A program made the position numbers and the translations under genes. The notes beneath the pieces were generated by a model. The model was not told where the DNA came from. It saw nothing but the letters and a program-made list of their open reading frames with translations, and made no database searches. Below are positions 13,400-20,634 of a stretch of 21,841 bases of DNA, one piece after another (the first letter of the stretch is position 1; every line of letters begins with the position of its first letter). The stretch comes from a virus, in the IMG/VR virus record IMGVR_UViG_3300043436_001246, positions 1 through 21,841 of that record, one strand, 5' to 3'.

Positions 13400-14088
13400 T
13401 AACCATAATAGTAATAACATTTAATGAAGAGTTTATCTTACCTCACTTCATCAAGTGGTATCGTGATAGGTTTCCTAATTGCAAGATAGTAGTGTATGAC
13501 AATGAGAGTACCGATGGCACTAAGAACATTTGTCTATCAACTGAAAACCTCACTTACATACCTTACTACACAGGCAATAAGTTAAGCGACTCTACCTATT
13601 TAAAAATTAAGAATAACGCTTGGAAACATGCAGATACTGATTGGGTTATTGTATGTGATGCAGATGAGTTTTTGGAAGTTAATCCTGAGGACTTAAATAC
13701 TAATCAAACACTATTCGAGAGTAAGGGATTTAATATGTGCAATGTGGATAATACAGACGATGTATGTAATATTAGACATGGAGTTGAGGCGGTGCAATAT
13801 AATAAAATACTTTGCTTTAATAAGAAGTACATTAAAGATATTAATTATGGTGCAGGTTGCCACCACGCTGAACCGATAGGCGATGTAATATTTTCGAGTG
13901 TAAGACCAAAACTATTGCACATGAAGTTTATTAATGTTGACTTATTAGTTAACAAGTATAAATCTTATGCAAGTAGGTTATCAGAAGAGAATAAGGCAAT
14001 GAGATGGGGTTATCATTACGAACAAGAAGAATGGAGAATTAGAGAGGAATTTAAAAACACTTTAAACATAGCAAAAATAATAAGATGA
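13396..14088 (+). CDS. Family 2 glycosyltransferase (GT-A fold)
   Basis: 230 residues. Starts ITIIVITFNEEFILPHF (2-18), followed by VVYDNESTDGT (32-42), which binds the nucleotide sugar, and the metal-binding D-A-D (88-90) in VCDADEFL. This is the Glyco_tranf_2_4-like pattern; such enzymes move a sugar from a nucleotide-sugar donor. The acceptor is unknown: virion protein, host surface glycan and modified DNA are all possible. ATGA overlaps to both neighbours place it in the cassette of 12722-17586. Confidence 0.8.
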   Translation: MITIIVITFNEEFILPHFIKWYRDRFPNCKIVVYDNESTDGTKNICLSTENLTYIPYYTGNKLSDSTYLKIKNNAWKHADTDWVIVCDADEFLEVNPEDLNTNQTLFESKGFNMCNVDNTDDVCNIRHGVEAVQYNKILCFNKKYIKDINYGAGCHHAEPIGDVIFSSVRPKLLHMKFINVDLLVNKYKSYASRLSEENKAMRWGYHYEQEEWRIREEFKNTLNIAKIIR

Positions 14089-14300
14089 AACAGACCGCAA
14101 CAGAATTTCTATTTAATAAACTTTGGGAAACACCTAAAGATAAATTAACTTGGCACGCTATATTAGAACAAGCAAATAAAATGTTTGAGGAACAACAATT
14201 TGATTTTTATATGAAAGGAAATTTTGAGGGGCGTGGCAATTATGAGGAGTCAACTAAAGAAGATTTTGAATTACAATACAAAAAAGAATATGACAAATAA
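14085..14300 (+). CDS. Hypothetical protein, 71 aa
   Basis: Overlaps the glycosyltransferase by ATGA and the following methyltransferase by 11 bp. Helical: TATEFLFNKL, then LEQANKMFEEQQFDFYMKGNFEG. A small family with this TAxEFL...EQAKxME...DxYxxG pattern is common in Bacteroidota phages, function unknown. Acidic C-terminus. Confidence 0.55.
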   Translation: MKQTATEFLFNKLWETPKDKLTWHAILEQANKMFEEQQFDFYMKGNFEGRGNYEESTKEDFELQYKKEYDK

Positions 14301-14880
14301 AAGATTTAAAAAAATAGAACATTACTATCACTTAATTGAGGGGTGGTTCAACATGGAGGCTCAGTACTTAGAACTACTTGATGCAACACCTGAGGGTGGT
14401 ACATTCGTGGAGTTAGGTTGTTACAAGGGTAAGTCAACTTCATTTATAGGGGTGGAAATACATAAGCAAAAAAGAGATATAAACTTCTTTGCAATAGATA
14501 GTTTTCAAGGTGCAACTAATAGCACAGACTTAAACGAAGTTAAAGCCTATGATGGTATTTCAGAAATAGAAGAGGCATACACTTACAATGTATCACTAAT
14601 AGGCAATAAAATTAAAACGATTGTTTCCTTATCACATGAGGCATCACAATACTTTGATGATAAGTCAGTTGATGTTTTGTTCGTCGATGCTGGCCACAGC
14701 TATGAGGCAGTTAAAGCAGACATTGAGGCATGGCTACCTAAAATGAAACCTAATGGAATAATGGCAGGGCATGACTATACGGCATGGGAGGGAGTTAATA
14801 AAGCAGTCAAAGAAAAGTTTGGCACACCTCACAAAGTTGAGAATGATTGTTGGTTTATTTATTTAAGTAAATTATTTTAA
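14290..14880 (+). CDS. Class I SAM methyltransferase (Methyltransf_24-like)
   Basis: 196 residues from ATG 14290; an earlier in-frame ATG at 14224 would add 22 residues that overlap the upstream gene almost entirely and look unlike the family. Motif I VELGCYKGKS (40-49), then FFAIDSF (67-72), and VDVLFVDAGHSYEAV (127-141) with a GHDY motif (160-163). The last two are typical of the Methyltransf_24 / cephalosporin-hydroxylase-like group often seen in surface-sugar loci. Likely modifies a sugar or small acceptor made in this cassette; the substrate is unknown. Confidence 0.8.
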   Translation: MTNKRFKKIEHYYHLIEGWFNMEAQYLELLDATPEGGTFVELGCYKGKSTSFIGVEIHKQKRDINFFAIDSFQGATNSTDLNEVKAYDGISEIEEAYTYNVSLIGNKIKTIVSLSHEASQYFDDKSVDVLFVDAGHSYEAVKADIEAWLPKMKPNGIMAGHDYTAWEGVNKAVKEKFGTPHKVENDCWFIYLSKLF

Positions 14881-14883
14881 ATT

Positions 14884-15465
14884 ATGAAAGAGATAGCAGA
14901 CACAGGATTTTGGAATGGCGAAACTGCACACCACCACCATGTTCACTCAGAGAAATTAAGTGAATGGATTTGTAACTTTATAGAAGAAAAAGGGCAAATG
15001 AGTGTAGTAGATTATGGTTGTGGACTTGGACAATATTGTAAAGACATAAATGATTACTTTGGTAATTGGGTTTATATTTTAGGAGTTGAGGGAAATAAAC
15101 CTAAACAAGCAGTTTATGACAATATAGTTGAGAAAGATTTAACAACTGAATTAGATGGTTTTAAATTATATCAAAGTGAGTTATCAATTAGTCTTGAAGT
15201 GGGTGAACATATACCTAAAGAGTTTATGTGTATTTACTTAGACAACATAACTAAACACACTAAGGAATACTTAATTACATCATGGGCAGTTCGTGGTCAG
15301 GAGGGTTTCGGTCATGTTAATTGCTTAGACAACCACGAGATAATACCTGAGTTTGAAAAGAGAGGTTTTGAATTAATGGAAAAGGAAACAGAAGATGCAA
15401 GGTCAGTAATAGAAGATAAGGCACATTGGTTTAAAAAAACTATTTTGATATTTAAAATAAAATAG
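14884..15465 (+). CDS. Class I SAM methyltransferase
   Basis: 193 residues. A His-rich N-terminus (HHHHVHS, 16-22) precedes SAM motif I VVDYGCGLGQY (41-51), followed by GVEG (64-67), a short EVGEHIP motif (near 105) and SWAVRGQEGFGHVN (near 137-150). EVGEHIP is the methyltransferase motif seen in small class I enzymes that act near sugar metabolism; the His cluster may bind metal. Second methyltransferase of the cassette, 3 nt after the first. It ends in TAG and its 3' end contains the -33 box of the next promoter. Confidence 0.75.
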   Translation: MKEIADTGFWNGETAHHHHVHSEKLSEWICNFIEEKGQMSVVDYGCGLGQYCKDINDYFGNWVYILGVEGNKPKQAVYDNIVEKDLTTELDGFKLYQSELSISLEVGEHIPKEFMCIYLDNITKHTKEYLITSWAVRGQEGFGHVNCLDNHEIIPEFEKRGFELMEKETEDARSVIEDKAHWFKKTILIFKIK

Positions 15466-15473
15466 TACTTTTG
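15444..15473 (+). promoter_or_regulatory. Promoter for tRNA-like RNA (TTTG-N18-TACTTTTG)
   Basis: TTTG at 15444-15447, 18 bp, TACTTTTG at 15466-15473. The box lies 9 nt before the tRNA-like fold, so the primary transcript would start almost exactly at the RNA's 5' end (about 15479-15482). Confidence 0.75.
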
Positions 15474-15482
15474 TATTAACGA

Positions 15483-15547
15483 TGTCAATTAGTGTAAATG
15501 GTAACACCCAACAAGATTGGAATAAGAGTTCGAGTCCCTTATTGACA
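15483..15547 (+). ncRNA. 65-nt tRNA-like RNA with shortened anticodon arm
   Basis: Acceptor stem: TGTCAAT (15483-15489) with ATTGACA (15541-15547), 7 perfect pairs, extendable by A15482-T15548. D arm: GTGT/ACAC with an 8-nt loop containing GG. T arm: 15524-15540 with a consensus TTCGAGT loop and one A-C mismatch in the stem. Between them only 15 nt remain; these form a 4-bp stem CCAA/TTGG (counting C15508) with a 5-nt CAAGA loop, so no normal 7-nt anticodon loop and no variable loop of usual length. The D arm is close to Bacteroidota tRNA-Gln. No encoded CCA. It may be a decayed tRNA, a tRNA mimic, or the folded 5' leader of the phosphoesterase mRNA (ATG 15562). Confidence 0.6.
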
Positions 15548-15561
15548 TTTAATTTAAAATT

Positions 15562-16551
15562 ATGAAAAAACAAGATATAGCAATTAAAGCATTGACTGAG
15601 TTTCCAAAATTAAGTAAGAACGCAATAGTAACTTATTTGTTAGAAACTTATCCAACTTATTTTGATGACTACGAAAACACACGCTCAATAGTCCGAAAGG
15701 TAACAGGCGCACAGGGTGAAAGTAGATTAAAATATAAAGTAGTAGACCATAAGCCTGATATTGAAACTCAATTTAACTTAGCTAAGTCTAAAGGCGAAAA
15801 AAGAAAGTTTATAGACTTACCGAAAGAGTATCACAATATTTTAATAATTAGTGACATCCACTTTCCGAACCACGATGTTAAAGCATTAGGTAAGGCGTTA
15901 GAATATGGTAAGGCTAATAACATTAATTGCATAGTAATCAATGGGGACTTATTAGATAACGAACCATTTACAAATCACGATGCACCACCACCCAATACAA
16001 GTGATGTAAGAGATTGGTTTCAGATGACAGAGGACTTTTTGGATATGTTAATAAGTGAGTTCAAGTGTCCAATATATTATATAGAGGGTAATCACGATAA
16101 TTGGTACATGAGATACTTAATGAAAAAAGCACCTGTTTTATTTAACGACCAATACTATACACTTAGTGCAAGGTTAAAGCTAAGGGAAAAAGGTATTGTT
16201 TGGATACCACAAACAAGTGTATTAATGATAGGTAAGCTACCCGTGACACATGGTCACATGATTGTAAAAGGTTTCTTCAGTCCGGTAAATCCTGCAAAGG
16301 GAGTGTATAATAAGATTAAAGGTTCAATGTTAATCGGTCATTGTCATACAACCTCAGAACATAGTGAGAGTAACTTACAAGGGGATTTAAATACTACTTA
16401 CTCAATCGGTTGTTTATGCACATTAGCCCCCGATTATGACCCGTTTAATTGCAAACATAATTTAGGATTTGCAAGAGTGATAGTACAAGAGAATGGTAAC
16501 TATAGAGTAGAGAATAAAAGAATAGACCAAAAAACTTATGAAGTATATTAA
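15562..16551 (+). CDS. Calcineurin-like metallophosphoesterase with N-terminal helical domain
   Basis: 329 residues. Residues 1-60 form a small helical, HTH-like domain (KQDIAIKALTEFP...NAIVTYLLETYP). The rest has the full metallophosphoesterase set: D98-x-H100 in ISDIH, GD (D129), GNHD (176-179), H230-G-H232 and G-H-C-H (259-262, H260/H262), which bind two metals and cleave phosphoesters. The combination of a DNA-binding-like front with this domain is common in Bacteroidota phages; the substrate is unknown (nucleic acid, nucleotide or sugar phosphate). The mRNA probably begins with the tRNA-like fold. Confidence 0.85.
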   Translation: MKKQDIAIKALTEFPKLSKNAIVTYLLETYPTYFDDYENTRSIVRKVTGAQGESRLKYKVVDHKPDIETQFNLAKSKGEKRKFIDLPKEYHNILIISDIHFPNHDVKALGKALEYGKANNINCIVINGDLLDNEPFTNHDAPPPNTSDVRDWFQMTEDFLDMLISEFKCPIYYIEGNHDNWYMRYLMKKAPVLFNDQYYTLSARLKLREKGIVWIPQTSVLMIGKLPVTHGHMIVKGFFSPVNPAKGVYNKIKGSMLIGHCHTTSEHSESNLQGDLNTTYSIGCLCTLAPDYDPFNCKHNLGFARVIVQENGNYRVENKRIDQKTYEVY

Positions 16552-16639
16552 AAAAACATTAGGATACTCTTTAGGGTACACTTGTTGTATAGTCTATGTA
16601 TTTATGGTAGGATTAATGATTAAATATATTTTTGAATAA
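16538..16639 (+). CDS. 33-aa single-TM peptide
   Basis: ATG 16538 lies in the last 14 bp of the phosphoesterase gene; TAA 16637-16639 overlaps the next ATG by one base. Basic N-terminus (MKYIKKT), then a hydrophobic segment and a short charged end, so a small membrane peptide is likely. The overlaps at both ends support translation; the role is unknown. Confidence 0.4.
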   Translation: MKYIKKTLGYSLGYTCCIVYVFMVGLMIKYIFE

Positions 16640-17586
16640 TGAAAATAATATTAGGTCAATCGCAAGGGGTTAATTATCACAGGCTTTTTAATCCGTTTCA
16701 ATACTTTAAAGTGGAGTTTGTTGCACAGGTTACCGAACCTGAGGACATCATAGTTTACAATGTAAGGGGCATACATCAAAGTTTACAATCAATTAAAGAA
16801 CTTCAAATTAAAGGTAGTAAGGTATGGGTAGATATAGATGATTGGGTAGAGAGACCATTGTGGCATTCAAACAGACAACCTAATGAGTTAGAGATAACAA
16901 GTAATATAATTGCACACCTTAGAAACGCAGACATCGTTACAACGGCAAGTAAGAAGTTAAGAGATGAACTATATCGTCAGTTTAATATTCAATCAATCTT
17001 AGTTCACAATGCAATAACCACAGGAGGCACTCAAGTTGAGCATGAGTTATCATTCGGTTGGATAGGTACACTATCACATCACTTAGACCATAGGTTATTA
17101 GGAATACCTTTATTTCACAAATATAAAGCCTCAAGAGTATTAGGAGGGGCGTCAGGTTATGTACCTGAATATTGGGAACATTTACAAAGAATATGGTCAG
17201 GAAATTGGCAACATCAAGTCAAAGTATTAGAGGCGGTAAGTGTAGACGACTATATGGATATGTATGCTTTAATAGACTTTGCATTGCTACCGAGTTATGA
17301 TGACCTTTATACATCGTGCAAATCAAATCTTAAGTTGTTAGAGAGTGCAGCCTCAGCAATTCCAATTATAACCAATGGAGGAACTTATAGCGATGTTAAA
17401 CCTTATCAGGGCATCAGAGTTAATGGTGCGAAAGAATGGCGTAAGGCTATTGAGTTACTTATAAGAAGTGAACACCAACGAAACGAATATGCTTTAGGAC
17501 TTCAAGATTATGCTAAGGATTACACGATGCAAAAGAGTTACGATTTAAGATGTCAAATAATTAATACTTTGTTAAATAAAAATTAA
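16639..17586 (+). CDS. GT-B glycosyltransferase (GT4-like)
   Basis: 315 residues. Visible: VDIDDWVE (64-71), IVTTASKKLRDEL (99-111), VHNA (122-125), GWIGTLSHHLDHRLL (140-154) at the start of the nucleotide-sugar domain, and the C-terminal donor-binding stretch PSYDDLYTSCKSNLKLLE (218-235) followed by AIPIITN. This is the pattern of GT4-type glycosyltransferases of phages and surface-sugar loci, shorter than most because of a reduced N-terminal domain. It would transfer a sugar; donor and acceptor are unknown. Last gene of the cassette; its 3' end holds the -33 box of the next promoter. Confidence 0.8.
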   Translation: MKIILGQSQGVNYHRLFNPFQYFKVEFVAQVTEPEDIIVYNVRGIHQSLQSIKELQIKGSKVWVDIDDWVERPLWHSNRQPNELEITSNIIAHLRNADIVTTASKKLRDELYRQFNIQSILVHNAITTGGTQVEHELSFGWIGTLSHHLDHRLLGIPLFHKYKASRVLGGASGYVPEYWEHLQRIWSGNWQHQVKVLEAVSVDDYMDMYALIDFALLPSYDDLYTSCKSNLKLLESAASAIPIITNGGTYSDVKPYQGIRVNGAKEWRKAIELLIRSEHQRNEYALGLQDYAKDYTMQKSYDLRCQIINTLLNKN

Positions 17587-17598
17587 ATAGTATATTTG
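17568..17598 (+). promoter_or_regulatory. Bacteroidota-type promoter (TTTG-N19-TATATTTG), leaderless
   Basis: TTTG at 17568-17571, 19 bp, TATATTTG at 17591-17598, then CA and ATG at 17601. The -33 box is inside the glycosyltransferase gene. The start codon is 2 nt from the box, so transcription should start at or within the first codons of the 33-aa frame, or the message effectively begins with the SSB-like gene. Confidence 0.8.
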
Positions 17599-17600
17599 CA

Positions 17601-17702
17601 ATGTTCTATATTAATATTGAAATAAGCAAAGATAAACCAAAAGAGAAACCCAAACAGGTTACGGATAACGAACCAACACAAAATATAAAAACAACAAAAT
17701 GA
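17601..17702 (+). CDS. 33-aa Lys-rich peptide before the SSB-like gene
   Basis: Begins 2 nt after a strong -7 box and ends in an ATGA overlap (17699-17702) with the SSB-like gene. The product is hydrophilic and rich in Lys, Pro and Thr (SKDKPKEKPKQVTDNEPTQNI). It may be a leader frame that couples translation, or the region may only be the 5' leader. Unknown family. Confidence 0.4.
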   Translation: MFYINIEISKDKPKEKPKQVTDNEPTQNIKTTK

Positions 17703-17971
17703 CAGAAAAAATTTACTGCGGAAACGCTAAAACGATTGAAACTAAGTTCGGCAAAATGCTTAAAATTAGTTTTTCAAAATCAGACCTACAAGCATTGAAC
17801 AAAGCAATGGAGGGTAAAGAGTGGGTTAATTGCAACCTAAAAAAGAAACAGACAATAGTAGAGGGTAAGCCTACTCACTATCTTGAAATAGATACTTATG
17901 TTAAACCAACGGACTCAAGAAGTCAAGTAAACGATAGCGAAAACTTGACAAATGATGAACTGCCATTTTGA
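17699..17971 (+). CDS. SSB-like protein with acidic DELPF tail
   Basis: 90 residues. Residues 3-68 alternate hydrophobic and polar residues (KIYCGNAK, MLKISFSK, WVNCNLKKK, THYLEIDTYVK), suiting a small OB-like beta barrel. The C-terminus is a flexible polar linker ending NDELPF, which matches the conserved acidic tip of bacterial and phage SSBs (DDDIPF-like) that recruits partner proteins. It is shorter than usual SSBs (about 110-180 aa), so it is a minimal version or a different ssDNA-binding family. It would serve the replication and recombination modules. No search was run. Confidence 0.55.
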   Translation: MTEKIYCGNAKTIETKFGKMLKISFSKSDLQALNKAMEGKEWVNCNLKKKQTIVEGKPTHYLEIDTYVKPTDSRSQVNDSENLTNDELPF

Positions 17972-17997
17972 TTAACCGAACAACTTAATAAATACGG

Positions 17998-18327
17998 ATG
18001 GAAAAAGATATGACATTTACTGAATACATTAAGACACAAGGTTACGAATTGATGCCACGAAAAGGAAACGCTGAGGACTTTTCTACAATGGCAGTAATGA
18101 CTTCATATTATAAAAAAGACGATATAGTTATAGGTTGGGGATTAAGCGAAGTAGGTAAGCCTCCGACATTAACACATCCAAGATTATACACCTTAACAGA
18201 AACAGAAAATAAAACAATGTGGGTAAACAATGACGATGCTACTATTGAAAGAATAATGAAGTCAGTAAGTAATGAGGAACTATTAACAAGGATTGAAAAC
18301 AATAAACTTAGATTTGAATTAAACTAA
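17998..18327 (+). CDS. Hypothetical protein, 109 aa
   Basis: Begins 26 nt after the SSB-like stop. An FTEYIKTQGYELMPRKG helix, a central aromatic region (SYYKKDDIVIGWGLSEVGKPPTL) and a helical end (IERIMKSVSNEELLTRIE). Stop TAA overlaps the next ATG by 1 base. Family not recognised; may be an accessory of DNA metabolism by position. Confidence 0.55.
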   Translation: MEKDMTFTEYIKTQGYELMPRKGNAEDFSTMAVMTSYYKKDDIVIGWGLSEVGKPPTLTHPRLYTLTETENKTMWVNNDDATIERIMKSVSNEELLTRIENNKLRFELN

Positions 18328-18494
18328 TGGATAAACTATATTCAATACTATTATCTAAAGGTAAAGAAAGACTAATCTACATAGACCTAACTGAATTAGA
18401 AGTAAATGTAAAAAAAGATAAGTATAATGAACATCATTGTATAATAGTAGAACAAGAACAAGACAAAGGTATTCAAATAATAATTAAAAGTTAG
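18327..18494 (+). CDS. Hypothetical protein, 55 aa
   Basis: Starts in the stop codon of the previous gene (TAATG) and ends TAG 18492-18494, two nt before the small terminase gene. Beta-rich pattern with alternating charged and hydrophobic residues (RLIYIDLTELEVNV; HHCIIVEQEQ; IQIIIKS). Unknown family; the overlap and lack of a competing frame support it. Confidence 0.5.
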   Translation: MDKLYSILLSKGKERLIYIDLTELEVNVKKDKYNEHHCIIVEQEQDKGIQIIIKS

Positions 18495-18496
18495 TC

Positions 18497-18907
18497 ATGC
18501 ACCCAACAAGAATATTTAAAACACCCGAAGAATTAGAACAAGCATTTGAGCAATACAAAGAAAGCCTAAAAGAAGAGGCTAAACAATGGCTTAAAGTTCA
18601 ATATGTAGGTAAGGACGGAGAGAGAGTAGCAGACCCTCAGAAAGTGCCTTATACATTAGAGGGATTTAAAAGGTTTTGTAGAAAGAATTACGGAGATGTT
18701 GAACAATACTTTTGGAATAAAGATAATTATTATAATGACTTTGTAGGTATCTGTTCGTACATTAAGAATGAGATAAGAGAAAACCAAATAACAGGAGGGT
18801 TGTTAGGGTTCTACAATCCAAGCATAACTCAAAGGTTAAACAACCTAACAGACAAGGTAGAAACAACTATTGTAGAACAACCTTTATTCCCCGAAACAGA
18901 AGAGTAG
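18497..18907 (+). CDS. terS: Terminase small subunit (gp3-like DNA-packaging protein)
   Basis: 136 residues. Pattern P-x-F-K-TPEELEQAFEQYKE, then a charged basic helix, YTLEGFKRFCRKNYGDV and a C-terminal region (ICSYIKNEI...NQITGGLLGFYNPSITQRLNNL), as in DNA-packaging protein gp3-like small terminases. It recognises the phage genome packaging site and loads the large subunit. Its TAG stop overlaps the GTG start of the large subunit, a coupled pair. Start ATG 18497 is 2 nt after the previous gene. Confidence 0.8.
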   Translation: MHPTRIFKTPEELEQAFEQYKESLKEEAKQWLKVQYVGKDGERVADPQKVPYTLEGFKRFCRKNYGDVEQYFWNKDNYYNDFVGICSYIKNEIRENQITGGLLGFYNPSITQRLNNLTDKVETTIVEQPLFPETEE

Positions 18908-20070
18908 TGTTTAAGCATACCTCAGCAATAAAGAAGTTAAGACGATTAAAGAGCCGTACTAAGATAGTGCAGGGTTCAAGTAGTGCAGGAAAGACATACG
19001 GAATACTTGCAATACTAATTGATAGGGCAACAAAAAAAGATAAGTTAGAGATAAGTGTAGTTAGTGAAACAATCCCACATTTAAGGAGGGGTGCAATGAA
19101 AGACTTTCTTAAACTAATGGTATGGACTAATCGTTTTAATGAGGCTCATTGGAATAAAACATTATTAACTTACACCTTTGCAAATGGTTCTTACATTGAG
19201 TTTTTTAGTGCAGACCAAGAAACAAAGATAAGGGGTGCGAGGCGTGATATACTTTACATTAATGAGTGTAACAATATTCAGTTCGAAACTTACCACCAAT
19301 TAAGCATAAGAACCAATAAAGAGATATGGTTAGATTATAACCCGAGTTCTGAATTTTGGGCACACACCGAATTGAAAGGCGAAGTAGATACTGACTTCAT
19401 TATTATAACTTATCAAGACAATGAGGCATTAGACCAAGCTATTATCAAAGAGATAGAGAAAGCGAAAGTAAAAGGAGATACTTCGGACTATTGGCGTAAT
19501 TGGTATCAAGTGTATGGATTAGGTCAGTTAGGTCAAGTACAAGGTACTATATTCACTAATTGGCATCAGATAGACAATGTTCCTCAGGAGGCAAAGTACA
19601 TCGGGATTGGATTAGACTTTGGTTATAGCAATGACCCTACTGCAATAGTAATGGTTTATAAATGGAATAATGAATTTATCTTAGATGAGATAGCCTATCA
19701 AAAAGAATTAAGTAATAAAGCAATAGCAGACATTTTAAAGCCTTATGGTGGGTTGGTGGTATGTGACTCAGCCGAACCGAAATCAATAGCAGATTTAAGA
19801 AGTTATGGAATAAACGCAACACCATGCGTAAAGGGTAAGGACTCAATAATAAATGGCATACAAAAGATACAAGCATTAGATAGAATACATATTACTAAAA
19901 GGTCAACCAACTTAATCAAAGAGTTTAGGGGTTATGTTTGGAAAACTGATAGGAACGGAGTGGCATTGAATGAGCCTATTGATTTCCTAAATCATGGAGT
20001 TGATGCGATTAGATATATCCTTAGTCATGTCATAGTAAGTCCTAACTATGGTAAGTATCATTTAAGGTAA
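18907..20070 (+). CDS. terL: Terminase large subunit, GTG start
   Basis: 387 residues. ATPase domain: Walker A GSSSAGKT (23-30, K29), Walker B ILYINE (115-120, E120). C-terminal RNase H-like nuclease: acidic residues D237 in GLDFGYSNDPT, D287 in VVCDSAEPKS and D366 in HGVDAIRY. This is the Terminase_3 (PBSX-like) family, the motor that cuts and pumps DNA into the capsid. GTG at 18907 overlaps the TAG of the small subunit. No portal or capsid gene follows; a promoter and tail-assembly genes come next, so head genes lie elsewhere. Confidence 0.92.
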   Translation: MFKHTSAIKKLRRLKSRTKIVQGSSSAGKTYGILAILIDRATKKDKLEISVVSETIPHLRRGAMKDFLKLMVWTNRFNEAHWNKTLLTYTFANGSYIEFFSADQETKIRGARRDILYINECNNIQFETYHQLSIRTNKEIWLDYNPSSEFWAHTELKGEVDTDFIIITYQDNEALDQAIIKEIEKAKVKGDTSDYWRNWYQVYGLGQLGQVQGTIFTNWHQIDNVPQEAKYIGIGLDFGYSNDPTAIVMVYKWNNEFILDEIAYQKELSNKAIADILKPYGGLVVCDSAEPKSIADLRSYGINATPCVKGKDSIINGIQKIQALDRIHITKRSTNLIKEFRGYVWKTDRNGVALNEPIDFLNHGVDAIRYILSHVIVSPNYGKYHLR

Positions 20071-20084
20071 CAATAAACATTAAT

Positions 20085-20092
20085 TAAATTTG
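20085..20092 (+). promoter_or_regulatory. -7 box TAAATTTG
   Basis: TAAATTTG at 20085-20092, 11 nt before ATG 20104, giving a leader of only a few nt. TTTA at 20061-20064 is at a plausible -33 spacing (20 bp). Separates the packaging genes from the tail genes. Confidence 0.6.
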
Positions 20093-20103
20093 TTTTATAA
20101 TAG

Positions 20104-20634
20104 ATGACATTTAAAGACGTAACAATACTACAATTTCAAAAACTACAATCGGCTTTTAAACACTTTGATGGTAACGCTTATGAAGTAGGCATGGCAATAC
20201 TCGACATATTTGAGGGTGTACCTAAAACCTTATCAAGTCAATGGCTCGTTAAAGACTTTGACAAAAGGTTAGCTAAGTATCAATTCTTAATCGATGCTGA
20301 GATGAAAGATAATGAATGGGTTAAAGAGTTTGAATTGAATGGTAAGGTTTATAAAGTTACTCAGCAAGTACACCATTGGAATGTTGAGCAATGGGTTTCA
20401 ATGGGTACTTTAACCCAAGACCCTGATAAGATAATAGAGAATGTCCATTTGATATTAGCAACCTTATGCACAGACGAAAGAGATATAATGGATAGAGCAA
20501 ATGAGTTTCAAAACGATTTAAGTATTGAGGTCGCTTATCCGATAGCGGTTTTTTTTTGCGCGGTTATGTTGAAATTTCACAACGATATGCCAAGCTATTT
20601 TCAGGAGGGGGAGTTAGTACTTGGTTTAGCTTAA
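20104..20634 (+). CDS. Tail assembly chaperone, upstream (G-like) product
   Basis: 176 residues, helical and acidic/aromatic (FQKLQSAFKHFDGNAYEVGMAILDIFEGVPKT). Near its end it carries a run of nine T (20549-20557), inside which the frame can slip back one base into a downstream frame ending at 20774. A short protein with a C-terminally extended form made by -1 frameshifting is the hallmark of tail tube assembly chaperones (lambda G/GT). Position directly before virion genes fits. Without slippage the protein ends 25 codons after the T-run; with it the product is 223 residues. Homology was not searched. Confidence 0.65.
   Translation: MTFKDVTILQFQKLQSAFKHFDGNAYEVGMAILDIFEGVPKTLSSQWLVKDFDKRLAKYQFLIDAEMKDNEWVKEFELNGKVYKVTQQVHHWNVEQWVSMGTLTQDPDKIIENVHLILATLCTDERDIMDRANEFQNDLSIEVAYPIAVFFCAVMLKFHNDMPSYFQEGELVLGLA
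20550..20556 (+). other. -1 frameshift slippery heptamer T TTT TTT
   Basis: The heptamer T TTT TTT falls in frame (codons TTT 20551-20553 and TTT 20554-20556, preceded by T20550), inside nine T's at 20549-20557. After a -1 slip, reading resumes with TTG CGC GGT TAT. The poly-T could also cause slippage of RNA polymerase. A palindrome TGAAATTTCA lies about 14 nt downstream; I see no strong stimulatory stem. Confidence 0.7.

Noticed and set aside
13743-13751. Exact DnaA box (TGTGGATAA, minus strand) in the glycosyltransferase gene
   Set aside because: Single copy, inside a conserved coding region, and one perfect 9-mer is not surprising in about 22 kb of A/T-rich DNA on two strands.
14224-14289. 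Methyltransferase start at ATG 14224
   Set aside because: The extra codons almost wholly overlap the upstream gene, and the family begins near ATG 14290.
15483-15547. Ordinary tRNA, including an amber suppressor
   Set aside because: Only 15 nt lie between the D and T arms, with no 7-nt anticodon loop and no U33; no anticodon can be assigned.
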